The notes under the pieces: model-generated
Seen by the model: the letters and a program-made list of their open reading frames with translations, nothing else
Database searches by the model: none
What the model was told of the DNA's origin: nothing
From: an uncultured Oscillibacter sp.
GTDB taxonomy: Bacteria > Bacillota > Clostridia > Oscillospirales > Oscillospiraceae
Length of the DNA: 55,919 nucleotides
Assembly: GCA_946551795.1 (NCBI GenBank)
Contig: CAMNRF010000006.1
Span: forward strand, 1-55,919
Direction of reading: 5' to 3'
Made by a program: the position numbers and the translations under genes
Shown here: positions 38,573-47,328 of the stretch, in pieces
How the letters are laid out: each line of letters starts with the position of its first letter
Position numbering within the stretch: position 1 is the stretch's first letter

Positions 38573-39943
38573 ATGGCATTTGAGGGACTGACTGAAAAAC
38601 TGAGCGCCACATTCAAGCGGCTGCGGGGCAAGGGACGCCTGACGGAAAACGACGTCCGGGAGGCCATGCGGGAGGTCCGCCTGGCCCTGCTGGAGGCAGA
38701 CGTGAGCTACAAGGTGGTCAAGGACTTTGTGGCCTCCGTCACGGAGCGGGCCGTGGGGACCGACGTGCTGGACAGCCTCACCCCCGCCCAGCAGGTGGTA
38801 AAGATTGTCAACGAGGAGCTCACCGCCCTCATGGGCGGCACCGGCGCCAAGATCTCCATGGCGGGCAGCGGACCCACCGTGGTGATGATGGTGGGCCTCC
38901 AGGGCGCGGGCAAGACCACCACCACCGCCAAGCTGGGCGGATTGATGCGAAAGCAGCTCCAGAAGCGGCCGCTGCTGGCCGCCTGCGATGTCTACCGCCC
39001 CGCCGCCATCGAGCAGCTGAAGGTGGTGGGCGGCCAGCTGGACCTGCCGGTCTTCGAGGAGGGCCGGGGGGACCCGGTGGAGATCGCCCGGAATGCCGTC
39101 CGCCACGCCCGGGACCACGGCAGCGACATGGTGTTTCTGGACACCGCCGGCCGGCTCCACGTGGACGAGGAACTGATGGACGAGCTCAAGCGGATGAAGG
39201 CCGCCGTCCACCCCAACGAGATCCTGCTGGTGGTGGACGCCATGACCGGCCAGGACGCGGTGAACGCCGCCTCCGCCTTTGACGAGGCCCTGGGCATCGA
39301 CGGGGTGGTCCTCACCAAGCTGGACGGTGACGCCCGGGGCGGCGCGGCGCTGTCCATCCGGGCGGCCACGGGCAAGCCCATCAAATTCGCCGGCACCGGC
39401 GAGAAGCTGGACATGATCGAGCCCTTCCACCCGGACCGCATGGCCTCCCGCATCCTGGGGATGGGCGATATGCTCTCCTTCATCGAAAAGGCGGAGGCCG
39501 CCTACGACGAAAAGCAGGCCGCCAAGCTGGAGGAGAAGCTCCGGAAAAACCGCTTCACCCTCCAGGACTACTACGACCAGCTCCAGCAGCTGCGGGGCAT
39601 GGGGGATCTCAGCCAGCTGGCGGGCATGATGCCCGGCGGGCTTGGCAGGCAGCTCCAGGGCGCCAGCATTGACGAAAAGCAGATGGCCCACACCGAGGCC
39701 ATCATTCTCTCCATGACCCCCCTGGAGCGGGAGAACCCCAAGGTCCTGAACGCCAGCCGGAAACGCCGCATCGCCGCCGGCTGCGGGCTGGAGGTGGTGG
39801 ACGTGAACCGCCTCCTCAAGCAGTTCGAGATGATGCAGGAGCTGACGAAGCAGTTCTCCCGGGGCCGGATGCCCGCCATGCCGGGGGTCCGGGGCGGCGG
39901 AGGCCGGATGCACGGCTTTGGCCGGAAGAAGCGTTTCAAGTGA
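38573..39943 (+). CDS. ffh: Signal recognition particle protein Ffh
   Basis: The SRP54 GTPase that binds signal peptides and 4.5S RNA and targets proteins to the membrane. 456 residues: N domain, G domain with GLQGAGKTTTTAKLG (P-loop), DTAGRLHVDEELM and TKLDGDARGG, then the methionine-rich M domain (LRGMGDLSQLAGMMPGG... and the terminal MPAMPGVRGGGGRM). The ATG lies three bases after ylxM. The SRP RNA gene is not in the window. Confidence 0.98.
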   Translation: MAFEGLTEKLSATFKRLRGKGRLTENDVREAMREVRLALLEADVSYKVVKDFVASVTERAVGTDVLDSLTPAQQVVKIVNEELTALMGGTGAKISMAGSGPTVVMMVGLQGAGKTTTTAKLGGLMRKQLQKRPLLAACDVYRPAAIEQLKVVGGQLDLPVFEEGRGDPVEIARNAVRHARDHGSDMVFLDTAGRLHVDEELMDELKRMKAAVHPNEILLVVDAMTGQDAVNAASAFDEALGIDGVVLTKLDGDARGGAALSIRAATGKPIKFAGTGEKLDMIEPFHPDRMASRILGMGDMLSFIEKAEAAYDEKQAAKLEEKLRKNRFTLQDYYDQLQQLRGMGDLSQLAGMMPGGLGRQLQGASIDEKQMAHTEAIILSMTPLERENPKVLNASRKRRIAAGCGLEVVDVNRLLKQFEMMQELTKQFSRGRMPAMPGVRGGGGRMHGFGRKKRFK

Positions 39944-40014
39944 CCCCGTGACACGATTTCAACCGTTCAGGTGAAATAATAAAACATTCAATGATTTTTG
40001 GAGGTAACAACATC

Positions 40015-40254
40015 ATGGTGAAAATCAGACTGCGCCGCATGGGCGCCAAGAAGGCCCCCTTCTACCGGGTGGTGGTGGCCGACTCCCGCTTCCCCCGGGA
40101 CGGCCGCTTCATCGAGGAGATCGGCACCTACAACCCCTGCGTCTCCCCCGCCGCCATCAACATCGACGCCGAGCGGGCCCAGGCCTGGATCAAGTCCGGC
40201 GCCCAGCCCACCGACACCGTCAGAGCTCTGCTGAAAAAAGTGGATGTCCTCTGA
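40015..40254 (+). CDS. rpsP: 30S ribosomal protein S16
   Basis: A 79-residue ribosomal protein: [24 protein letters not shown] then [11 protein letters not shown]. The ATG at 40015 is chosen from GGAGG eleven bases before; an upstream ATG adds residues absent from S16. It is followed 15 bases later by khpA. Confidence 0.98.
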   Translation: MVKIRLRRMGAKKAPFYRVVVADSRFPRDGRFIEEIGTYNPCVSPAAINIDAERAQAWIKSGAQPTDTVRALLKKVDVL

Positions 40255-40269
40255 TCCGGAGGACAGGAC

Positions 40270-40500
40270 ATGAAGGACTTGCTGCTCTACATCGCCAGGA
40301 ACCTTGTGGATAATCCCGACGCCGTCTCCGTCACGGAGATTCAGGGCGAGCAGGAGCTGACGTTGGAGCTGCGCGTCGCTCCCGACGACATGGGCAAGGT
40401 CATCGGCCGCCAGGGCCGGATCGCCAAGGAGATCCGCACCGTGGTCCGCTCCTACGCCCAGCGCACCGGCGTAAAGGTATCTGTGGATATTGTAGACTAA
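40270..40500 (+). CDS. khpA: KH-domain RNA-binding protein KhpA
   Basis: A 76-residue single KH domain with the GxxG loop VIGRQGRIAKEIR. In Bacillota it acts with KhpB (Jag) in RNA-based regulation of cell division and elongation. It normally sits between rpsP and rimM; here a terminator follows at once instead of rimM-trmD. Confidence 0.95.
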   Translation: MKDLLLYIARNLVDNPDAVSVTEIQGEQELTLELRVAPDDMGKVIGRQGRIAKEIRTVVRSYAQRTGVKVSVDIVD

Positions 40501-40501
40501 G

Positions 40502-40532
40502 AGGGAAGCGGCGCAAAGCGCCGCTTCCCTTT
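40502..40532 (+). terminator. Terminator after khpA
   Basis: A 13-bp perfect stem (AGGGAAGCGGCGC and complement, loop AAA) ends in TTT and closes the ylxM-ffh-rpsP-khpA operon. Confidence 0.85.
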
Positions 40533-40623
40533 GTATGCGTACCGCCCGGGACGGGCCCTCCCTCCCCTGGCGGACCCTTGGCCGCGCTGACGGCACACCC
40601 TATGGACATCTGGAGGAATGTAT

Positions 40624-41238
40624 ATGAAAAAACTGACCACTCTCCTGGCGCTGATCCTCTGCGCCGTGCTGGCGGGCTGCGGTCCCTCGGCCCCGCCCCA
40701 GGACAGCCAGGCCCCCGCCCCGCAGGACCCCCCGGGAGCCGCGGCGGCACCTTCCCCGGCGGAAGCGCCCGACAGTCCCGCACCCCCCGCCGATGAGCAG
40801 ACCGCCGCGCTGTACATCGGTACAAAGGCCGGGGGATTTTCCGAGTACCCGATGACCTATGAGGGGGAGCTGACCCCGGAGACGCTGATTCAGGGCATCG
40901 CGGATCTGACCGGCTGGGACCTGACTCTGGCGGAGCCCGTCGTCACAGGCAAGGGCGGCATGAGCGTGTGCCTGTCCGGAGAGTGCGCCCTGTTTGTTGG
41001 TCCGCCCGACCCGCAGAAGGAGGAGTTCTTTATGTTTGGCCTGGACGATCTGGCGGAGACGCTGCTGGACAGCATTCAAAAGACGCTGCAGATGGGCTTT
41101 ACCGGTGAGGGCGGAGACCCGGACGCACTGGACATCTGGTACTATCTGGAGGGTGAACAGCCCTTGGAGCTCCCCGGGCTGGGGCTGTCCTGGCCCCTGG
41201 ACCAGCCCTATCAGTGGGCCTCCGCCAGCGCCGGCTGA
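40624..41238 (+). CDS. Lipoprotein with a possible GerMN-like domain
   Basis: A 204-residue lipoprotein: signal MKKLTTLLALILCAVLAGC with lipobox Cys 19, a 40-residue Pro/Ala-rich spacer, then a domain from about residue 58. That domain (TAALYIGTKAGGF...YEGELTPETLIQGIADLTG...LLDSIQKTLQMGF...LDIWYYLEGEQP) has the strand-helix order and LYI/YLEG ends of GerMN domains of spore-germination and other lipoproteins; this is a pattern match only. The ATG at 40624 is chosen because GGAGGA lies six bases before it; the ATG six bases earlier overlaps that site. Confidence 0.75.
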   Translation: MKKLTTLLALILCAVLAGCGPSAPPQDSQAPAPQDPPGAAAAPSPAEAPDSPAPPADEQTAALYIGTKAGGFSEYPMTYEGELTPETLIQGIADLTGWDLTLAEPVVTGKGGMSVCLSGECALFVGPPDPQKEEFFMFGLDDLAETLLDSIQKTLQMGFTGEGGDPDALDIWYYLEGEQPLELPGLGLSWPLDQPYQWASASAG

Positions 41239-41297
41239 AAGGCCCCCGCGCCGCCGTCTCCCCTCTGAATCTCATTCTACAAAACAGGAGCACTGAC

Positions 41298-42602
41298 ATG
41301 AGTCCATCCGTCACCATCATCGTCCCCGTCTACAACGCCGAACCCACCCTCCGCCGCTGTGTGGAGAGCGTTTTGAACCAGGAGTACACTGATTTCGAGC
41401 TTCTCCTGGCGGACGACGGCAGCCAGGACGCCTCCGGCGCCCTCTGCGACGGGTTCGCCGCCGCGGACAGCCGGGTCCGGGTGTTCCACAGGGAGAACGC
41501 CGGCGTCTCCGCCGCCCGGAACCTCTGCATGGACCAGGCCCGGGGCCGCTACCTCCAGTTCCTGGACGCCGACGACTGGATCACCCCCAACGCCACCAAG
41601 CTGCTGGTCCGGGCCATGGAGGAACACCGGTGCGACCTGGTGGTCTCCGACTTCTACCGGGTGGCAGGAGAGCGGGTCTCCCACAAGGGGGACATCGACG
41701 AGCCGCAGGTCCTGACCCGGGAGGAGTACGCCGCCCATATGATGGAGAATCCCGCGGACTTCTACTACGGCGTCCTGTGGAACAAGCTCTACCGCCGGGA
41801 GATCGTGGAGGCCCACCGCCTCCGGATGGACCCGGCCATCAGCTGGTGCGAGGACTTCATGTTCAACCTGGAGTACATCCGCCGCGCCGGGACCTTTTTC
41901 GCCCTGCAGGTGCCCATCTACTACTACGTCAAAACCAAGGGCTCCCTCTGCACCCAGGGGATTGGCATCTCAAAGACGATCCAGATGAAGCTGACGGTGT
42001 TTGAGTACTACAACCAGTTCTACAAGACCGTCCTGCCGGAGGAGGAGTATGAGCGGCGCCGCCTGAAGATCTACCGCTTCCTCATCGACGCCGCCGAGGA
42101 CGGCGCGGTGCCGCCGGTGTCCGCGCGGCTTGGCAGTGAGCGGGTCCGGGTATCCCCCGGCGCCCTGGAGGGCCGGGGCCCCCTCTTCGACCTTCTCCGG
42201 GAGCGGAAGCTGCTGGACTACTGCCTGGAGCCCGCCGCCCTGAAAAACGGCCTCTCCCTCCAGGAGGCCCGGCTGCTGCTGTGCCTGCGGCAGTCCGGCG
42301 GCGGCACCCGGAGGGAGCTGGCGGATTTCACCGGGCTGTCCCGGGGCGCGCTGACCATGCTGCTGAACCGCCTGGAGGGCAGAGGGCTGGTCTCCGTCAG
42401 GGACCTCCGCCCGCCCCAGAGGCGGGAAAAGCGGCTGGAGATTGCCTTCCCGCCCGCAGCCGCTCCGATCCTGGCGGACATGGAGCGGGCCTGGGCGGAT
42501 TTCACGGCCGCGGAGCTCTCCGGTTTCAGCCGGGAGGAGCGGGCCCAGTATGAGCGGCTCTCCGAGCGGGTCCAGGAGAACATCCGGGAGGTGCTGCGGT
42601 AG
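41298..42602 (+). CDS. Family-2 glycosyltransferase fused to a MarR-type HTH domain
   Basis: 434 residues with two unrelated parts. Residues 1-240 are a GT-A family-2 glycosyltransferase: SVTIIVPVYNAEPTLRRCVESVLNQ, ADDGSQD near 39-45, the metal-binding LDADD at 89-93 and the acceptor-side WCEDFMFNLEYIRR near 183-196. Residues about 250-315 are a linker. Residues 318-434 look like a MarR winged helix: LSLQEARLLLCLRQSGGGTRRELADFTGLSRGALTMLLNRLEGRGLVSV, then an RRPPQRREKRLEIAF wing and a C-terminal dimerisation helix. The reading frame runs through without a break. The ATG at 41298 follows CAGGAG. It is preceded by the lipoprotein gene and ends in a terminator. Sugar substrate unknown. Confidence 0.85.
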   Translation: MSPSVTIIVPVYNAEPTLRRCVESVLNQEYTDFELLLADDGSQDASGALCDGFAAADSRVRVFHRENAGVSAARNLCMDQARGRYLQFLDADDWITPNATKLLVRAMEEHRCDLVVSDFYRVAGERVSHKGDIDEPQVLTREEYAAHMMENPADFYYGVLWNKLYRREIVEAHRLRMDPAISWCEDFMFNLEYIRRAGTFFALQVPIYYYVKTKGSLCTQGIGISKTIQMKLTVFEYYNQFYKTVLPEEEYERRRLKIYRFLIDAAEDGAVPPVSARLGSERVRVSPGALEGRGPLFDLLRERKLLDYCLEPAALKNGLSLQEARLLLCLRQSGGGTRRELADFTGLSRGALTMLLNRLEGRGLVSVRDLRPPQRREKRLEIAFPPAAAPILADMERAWADFTAAELSGFSREERAQYERLSERVQENIREVLR

Positions 42603-42635
42603 GCGGCTCTCAAATTTCCATCCGCTGTATTTTAA

Positions 42636-42700
42636 AGCGGCGCGCGGCGTCACCGTATAAACCCGGTCGACCGCCGCACGCCGCTCTTTTATTTTTTCAA
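42636..42700 (+). terminator. Terminator after the glycosyltransferase-MarR gene
   Basis: A 14-base arm AGCGGCGCGCGGCG pairs with its complement across a 22-base loop with one mismatch, followed by CTTTTATTTTTTC. Confidence 0.7.
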
Positions 42701-42802
42701 AAAAGGGGTCCTGCATAGAACCCAGTCCCGTTTTCAGCTCCGCCCCGGCGGCAGCCCTCCAATTGTTACCGCCGGGTGACTATGCCACAAAATTGTGCGT
42801 AC

Positions 42803-42831
42803 TTTACGCCGCGCTCCGATTCGGCTACAAT
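42803..42831 (+). promoter_or_regulatory. Promoter of the macrodomain-sirtuin pair
   Basis: TTTACG (42803-42808) and TACAAT (42826-42831), 17-base spacer. The predicted transcript has a leader of about 205 bases to 43041, in which no gene or known riboswitch was recognised. The gap from 42603 holds only the preceding terminator and this promoter. Confidence 0.6.
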
Positions 42832-43041
42832 TACCGCAGCGGCAGAGAATGGCGTCCCTTCCGCCGCATCTGCCGCGGCCGGTGAAAACGGCCTGTCCCC
42901 GCGTCACCGTCTCCCGTAAAATCAGCGGCACCCGCTGCCGCGTCTGTCCGGCAAATGCCGTGGAGAAACCGCGCCGCGGCATCGCCGCAGACCCATCTCA
43001 AAACCACGCAGCCCTCTCGTTTCACCTTTAGGAGGCCAATT

Positions 43042-43833
43042 ATGGAACGTTTTGAAAGAATCCAATACCTGAACCGGATTCTGCTGGAGGAAATGCCGGA
43101 GTACCGCGCTGAGGCGGCACGGTTCCCCCAGGAGGACGCCGCCCAGCGGCGGCTGTTCCGCAGCCTGATGAACGTCCGAGCCCCCAGGCCCTTGAATCCG
43201 CAGTTTTTGCAAGTGCAGGACGAGCTGCTGTCCGCCGAGCGGGAGGCCAAGGGCGTGGTGGATGCGGACCGTCTGCCGGTCTCACCCGCGGATTCCCGCA
43301 TCGCCATCTGGCAGGGGGACATCACCCGTCTGGCGGCGGACGCCATCGTGGACGCGGACAACTCCGCTCTGCTGGGCTGTTTCTGCCCCTGCCACGGCTG
43401 CATTGACAACGCCATCCACTCCGCGGCAGGCCTCCAGCTCCGGGACGAGTGCAGTCAGATCATGACGGCCCAGGGCCGCCCGGAGCCCGCCGGAAGGGCC
43501 AAGCTGACAAAGGGCTACAACCTGCCCGCGAAATTCGTCCTGCACACGGTGGGGCCCATCGTCCAGGGGCGGGTCTCCCGAAAGGATCGGGAGGAGCTGG
43601 CCTCCTGTTACCGCTCCTGTCTGGAGCTGGCGGCGGAGAAAAGCCTGCGGAGCGTAGCGTTTTGCTGTATCTCCACCGGGGAATTCCACTTCCCCAACCG
43701 GGAGGCCGCTGAGATCGCCGTGGAAACCGTCACGGAATTTCTCCGGCGGCCGACATCCATTGAGAAGGTGATTTTTAATGTTTTCAAGGATCTTGACGCG
43801 GAAATCTACCGCAGTCTTCTCAGAGAAAATTGA
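43042..43833 (+). CDS. Zinc-dependent macrodomain protein (protein-ADP-ribose hydrolase)
   Basis: A 263-residue macrodomain protein of the zinc-containing class found beside SirTM sirtuins, whose studied members remove ADP-ribose from proteins. An N-terminal helical stretch (1-80) precedes the macro fold: QGDITRLAADAIVDADNS near 91-108, zinc ligands Cys 113, His 118 and Cys 120 in LGCFCPCHGCIDNAIH, and FVLHTVGPIV near 175. The usual NAAN motif reads DADN, with the first Asn and the second Ala changed to Asp. The ATG at 43042 follows AGGAGG. It overlaps the sirtuin gene by 56 bases, so the two are coupled. Confidence 0.9.
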   Translation: MERFERIQYLNRILLEEMPEYRAEAARFPQEDAAQRRLFRSLMNVRAPRPLNPQFLQVQDELLSAEREAKGVVDADRLPVSPADSRIAIWQGDITRLAADAIVDADNSALLGCFCPCHGCIDNAIHSAAGLQLRDECSQIMTAQGRPEPAGRAKLTKGYNLPAKFVLHTVGPIVQGRVSRKDREELASCYRSCLELAAEKSLRSVAFCCISTGEFHFPNREAAEIAVETVTEFLRRPTSIEKVIFNVFKDLDAEIYRSLLREN

Positions 43834-44671
43834 GCGGCTGAAGACATCTCTTGCCGGTGCGGACGCGGTGGTGATCGGAGCGGGCGCGGGCCTCTCCGCC
43901 TCCGCGGGACTGACCTATTCCGGGGAGCGGTTCGAGAAGAATTTCGGGGACTTTATCGAAAAGTACGGCATCCGGGATATGTACTCCGGCGGCTTTTATC
44001 CCTTCCAGACGTTGGAGGAATACTGGGCCTGGTGGAGCCGCCAGATCCTGGTGAACCGCTATGAGCGGGCGCCGAAGCCGGTCTACGACGATCTGCTGGA
44101 GCTGGTGCGGAATCAGGACTACTTTGTCCTGACCACCAATGTGGATCATCAGTTCCAGCTGGCGGGCTTTGATAAAAAGCGGCTGTTTTACACCCAGGGG
44201 GACTACGGTCTCTGGCAGTGCTCGCAGCCCTGCCATCAGGAGACCTATGACAACGAGGACGTTGTCCGCCGCATGGCCGCGGAACAGCGGGATATGAAGA
44301 TCCCCACGGAGCTGATCCCCCGCTGCCCCAAGTGCGGCAGGCCGCAGACGCCGAATCTGCGGTGTGACAATACCTTCGTGGAGGACGCGGGCTGGCATCA
44401 GGCGGCGTCCCGCTATGAGGATTTCCTGCGGCGGCACAGGAGCGGACGGGTGGTGTATCTGGAGCTGGGCGTGGGAGCCAACACGCCTGTGATTATCAAG
44501 TTTCCCTTCTGGAAATATACCCATGAAAATCCGGACGCCATTTACGCCTGTATCAATCTGGGGGAGGCCGCCGCGCCGAGGGAGATCGCTGAACGATCCA
44601 TCTGCATGGACGCCGATATTGGCAGTGTGCTTGGGTCGCTGGTATCACACAGGCAAGATAATCCCGCCTGA
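43778..44671 (+). CDS. Class-M sirtuin (SirTM), macrodomain-linked protein ADP-ribosyltransferase
   Basis: A 297-residue sirtuin-fold protein. NAD-binding motif GAGAGLSASAGLTYSG near 34-49; TTNVDHQF at 119-126 with Asn 121; and YTQGDYG at 138-144 where the catalytic His of deacetylases is Gln 140. The N-to-Q spacing of 19 residues is the same as in the studied S. aureus SirTM (Asn 118, Gln 137), which ADP-ribosylates rather than deacetylates. A CPKC zinc pair lies near 183-186. The lipoate-related GcvH-L and LplA2 genes of extended SirTM operons are absent here. The start lies within the macrodomain gene behind GAAGGTG. Confidence 0.92.
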   Translation: MFSRILTRKSTAVFSEKIERLKTSLAGADAVVIGAGAGLSASAGLTYSGERFEKNFGDFIEKYGIRDMYSGGFYPFQTLEEYWAWWSRQILVNRYERAPKPVYDDLLELVRNQDYFVLTTNVDHQFQLAGFDKKRLFYTQGDYGLWQCSQPCHQETYDNEDVVRRMAAEQRDMKIPTELIPRCPKCGRPQTPNLRCDNTFVEDAGWHQAASRYEDFLRRHRSGRVVYLELGVGANTPVIIKFPFWKYTHENPDAIYACINLGEAAAPREIAERSICMDADIGSVLGSLVSHRQDNPA

Positions 44672-44913
44672 TGGCAAAACAGTTCGCATCTGGTTGCTTG
44701 CGCCGGTGTATACAAAAGGTCAGAAAATATTTTTTAATGATTTATAGCCGTTTTTACTCCGCTCCAGTTCCTTTCTGGCACTTCTTAAAAGCAGTCTTTC
44801 CACGTGTTCCACGTCTGTCTGTGGCAGTCTATGTAGTCAGGCCACAAGATAAGATTTGATCAGTATTTGATGCACCCAAACAATGAATAAAGGGTAATCT
44901 GCCATCAGGCGGG
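44663..44913. repeat. Segment bounded by a perfect 14-bp inverted repeat
   Basis: CCCGCCTGATGGCA (44663-44676) and its exact complement (44900-44913) bound 251 bases; the left copy contains the sirtuin stop codon. The interior and the gap on to 45188 (44672-45188 in total) hold no convincing gene; several short open frames there lack ribosome sites and family features. It may be a small inserted element or the scar of the island boundary. Confidence 0.5.
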
Positions 44914-45188
44914 CTGCTCCTTTAGTCCGTGCGGCCATTTGAAACATCTTTTGCGGGAGAGTGACTGCCGAAAGTTCTTATGAGATGTCGGCTGCTAATG
45001 CGAAGGGGTGGACGGGCTGCTGGAGCAGTTTATATAATGCTTATGCACGGTAAAGGAGCAGGCGGCCGCAAACAAGAGATAGACCGCCAACACCACACGA
45101 TTCCGAACCGAAGAAACCACAGATTAAAAGGCAAGCATTAAGCAGAAAGGGAAAGACAAGACACAAATCGAAGCCTGGTTCTTCCCCT

Positions 45189-46556
45189 TCAAGAAAGCGA
45201 CCTTTGAAATACCAAAATTGTTTTACACCCACTCTGCGGCGCACTTTCCATCTTCATTGTCCCGCCATGCGTCTCCACGATCTGCCTGACTAACAGCAGT
45301 CCCAGCCCATGCCGCAGGTCCAGCCGTTCGTCGGTGCTCTCCATGTAATGCGGCTTTTCCGTCAGTTCCCGCAGCTTTTCGGCGGACAGGCCCATGCCGC
45401 TGTCGGAGACAGTAAGGAAAACGGTGCTGTCCGAACAGTCAAGGCGCAGGGCGATGGTACAGCCCTGCGGGTTGTGATGGATGCTGTTCTGCACCAGATT
45501 GCTGATTGCCCGTGAGATCAGCCGCGCGTCACACTCTATGACCGCAGTTTCGGCGCCTTTTGAAATTTCCGTTTTCAATGAGTATTTTTCAGGAATACCG
45601 GCGTTGAGCAGGTCCGCCGCATAGGAGCGCAGCAGCTTGGACAGGCGCACCGGCTCCTTATGAAGCAGCTGCATTTCATACTCCAACTGCGATACCAGAT
45701 TCAAGTCCTGTACCAAGTCTTTGATCTTTGCGCTCTGCGCCCGAATAATCTCTGCCTCCTGCTGAATATTTCCGCTGGCTGCCGCGTCACTGGCAATCCG
45801 CCCGGCATACCCCATAATCATCGAAAGCGGGGTGCGTATATCGTGGGAAACGCCGCCGATCCAGTTGGCGCGGGCCTGGTTCTGTCTGCTCAATACCCGG
45901 GACGCCTGATTCACACTGTCTGCAATTTCCGACAGCTCGCCCCGAATCGATAAATTGACAGGTTTGCCGGCGGACAGCGTTTTGATAGAGGCCATAATCG
46001 GCTCCGTGTTTTTGGAAATCCTGCGTTTAGAAAAATAGTAGACCAAAAACAAAAGAAGGATGTCTATCGCCAAGATGCCGGTCAAAAAAAGCGGGAAAAG
46101 CCTGACCGCTCGTATCGGGAAATAGTTTCCCGTCAGCTTCATAAAGCTGTCTTTTGGATAGCCCAGCACCAGCAGGCCATTCTTCATGCTCCGCACAAAA
46201 ACGGGATAGTCCCGCAGATAGCCCTTTGAGAACACGGCCACATCCTGAATCGTGTACTGCGTCGGTACTTCCTCCGGCAAAGATGCTTCCCAAATACAGC
46301 GTCCGCTTGCATCCAGGAGCATGGCCCAAATATGATTGCGGTTTAATTCCTGTTCCCTTTCTTTTGATATGCCGGATGCCGACAGATCAGCGGCTACGGC
46401 CTCCAGCGTATTCGCCGGAGACGCCGCACCGTATTCCCGGAACACGATCCCTCCGAATGTGAACGCAAACGCCAGAATGTTGACGAGCAGGAGAGCCAGG
46501 ACAAACACGAAAAAGGAGAGAAGATATTTTGAAATATACTTTCCAAATGCTTTCAT
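45189..46556 (-). CDS. Sensor histidine kinase
   Basis: A 455-residue membrane kinase. TM1 spans about residues 12-35 and TM2 about 152-175 with an extracytoplasmic sensor of about 115 residues between; then HAMP-like segment, H-box GVSHDIRTPLSMIMGYA with phospho-acceptor His 238, N-box NLVQNSIHHNP and G-boxes DSGMGLSAEKL and GLGLLLVRQIVETHGG. It is three bases downstream of its response-regulator gene, both read away from the LanFEG-type transporter. A role in sensing a peptide antibiotic is inferred from that neighbourhood. Confidence 0.93.
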   Translation of the reverse strand: MKAFGKYISKYLLSFFVFVLALLLVNILAFAFTFGGIVFREYGAASPANTLEAVAADLSASGISKEREQELNRNHIWAMLLDASGRCIWEASLPEEVPTQYTIQDVAVFSKGYLRDYPVFVRSMKNGLLVLGYPKDSFMKLTGNYFPIRAVRLFPLFLTGILAIDILLLFLVYYFSKRRISKNTEPIMASIKTLSAGKPVNLSIRGELSEIADSVNQASRVLSRQNQARANWIGGVSHDIRTPLSMIMGYAGRIASDAAASGNIQQEAEIIRAQSAKIKDLVQDLNLVSQLEYEMQLLHKEPVRLSKLLRSYAADLLNAGIPEKYSLKTEISKGAETAVIECDARLISRAISNLVQNSIHHNPQGCTIALRLDCSDSTVFLTVSDSGMGLSAEKLRELTEKPHYMESTDERLDLRHGLGLLLVRQIVETHGGTMKMESAPQSGCKTILVFQRSLS

Positions 46557-46559
46557 TGG

Positions 46560-47261
46560 TTATTTCCTCGCCAGCAGCTTATAGCCCAGCCCCTTGACCG
46601 TCAGCAGGGAAACAGGCTTTGACGGGTCTGCCTCAATCTTCTCCCGGACGCGCCGCACATGGGCGTTCAAGCTGTTTTCATAGCCGAAGGGATTGCCGCC
46701 CCACAGGGCCTCGCAGAGCGTGTCCACGGTCACAATGCGGCCCTCGTTCTTCGCAAGGGTCTCCAGCAGCTTATGCTCCATCGCCGTCAGGGGAAGGATC
46801 TCACCGCCTTTGTTCACTTCAGCCCGGCTGAAATCCACCGTACAGCTATCCAGTTTCAAAACCGGCGCGTCCTCCTTGTAGCACCGGCGCAGAACCGCAT
46901 AGACCCGCAGCAGAAATTCCTGGGGCAGGAAAGGTTTTGCAATATAATCATCGGCTCCAAGGCCAAGTCCGGCCAGCTTGTCTGCCGCCTCGTCACGGGC
47001 GGTCAGAAAGATCACGGGAATATCCGTCCATGTGCGCATCTGCTCCATCAGGGAAAAGCCGTCCCCGTCCGGGAGCATCACATCCAAAATCGCCAGATCG
47101 GGCTTTTCCGATTGGACGGCGGCAATTCCCTCCTTCATATTGGCGGCGGTCACAAGATTCCGAAAACCCTCGTCCGTTAAAATAACCGTTACCATTTTCA
47201 AAAGCTCCGGCTCGTCGTCGACCAGCAGGAGCTTTTTGCTGTGCAAAAATGAATTGTCCAT
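46560..47261 (-). CDS. OmpR-family response regulator
   Basis: 233 residues: receiver with acidic pair VDDE and phospho-acceptor Asp 60 (LAILDVMLPDGDGF), the KPF switch Lys in DDYIAKPFLPQEF, and a winged-helix OmpR DNA-binding domain (SLNAHVRRVREKIEADPSKPVSLLTVKGLGYKL). It is transcribed with the kinase that follows. A TATAAT -10 lies 27-32 bases upstream of the ATG (47293-47288 on the minus strand), with only a weak -35, as expected of an autoregulated system. Confidence 0.95.
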   Translation of the reverse strand: MDNSFLHSKKLLLVDDEPELLKMVTVILTDEGFRNLVTAANMKEGIAAVQSEKPDLAILDVMLPDGDGFSLMEQMRTWTDIPVIFLTARDEAADKLAGLGLGADDYIAKPFLPQEFLLRVYAVLRRCYKEDAPVLKLDSCTVDFSRAEVNKGGEILPLTAMEHKLLETLAKNEGRIVTVDTLCEALWGGNPFGYENSLNAHVRRVREKIEADPSKPVSLLTVKGLGYKLLARK

Positions 47262-47328
47262 CGTGACGCCTCCTGTCTACCACTTTCATTATAGCATACG
47301 ACTTCAATTTTATGGACGGCTCTTTGAA

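Noticed and set aside
44671-45244. Short frames in the gap between the sirtuin and the first histidine kinase
   Set aside because: No ribosome sites, no recognisable family, inconsistent composition; described as an empty gap with an inverted repeat.
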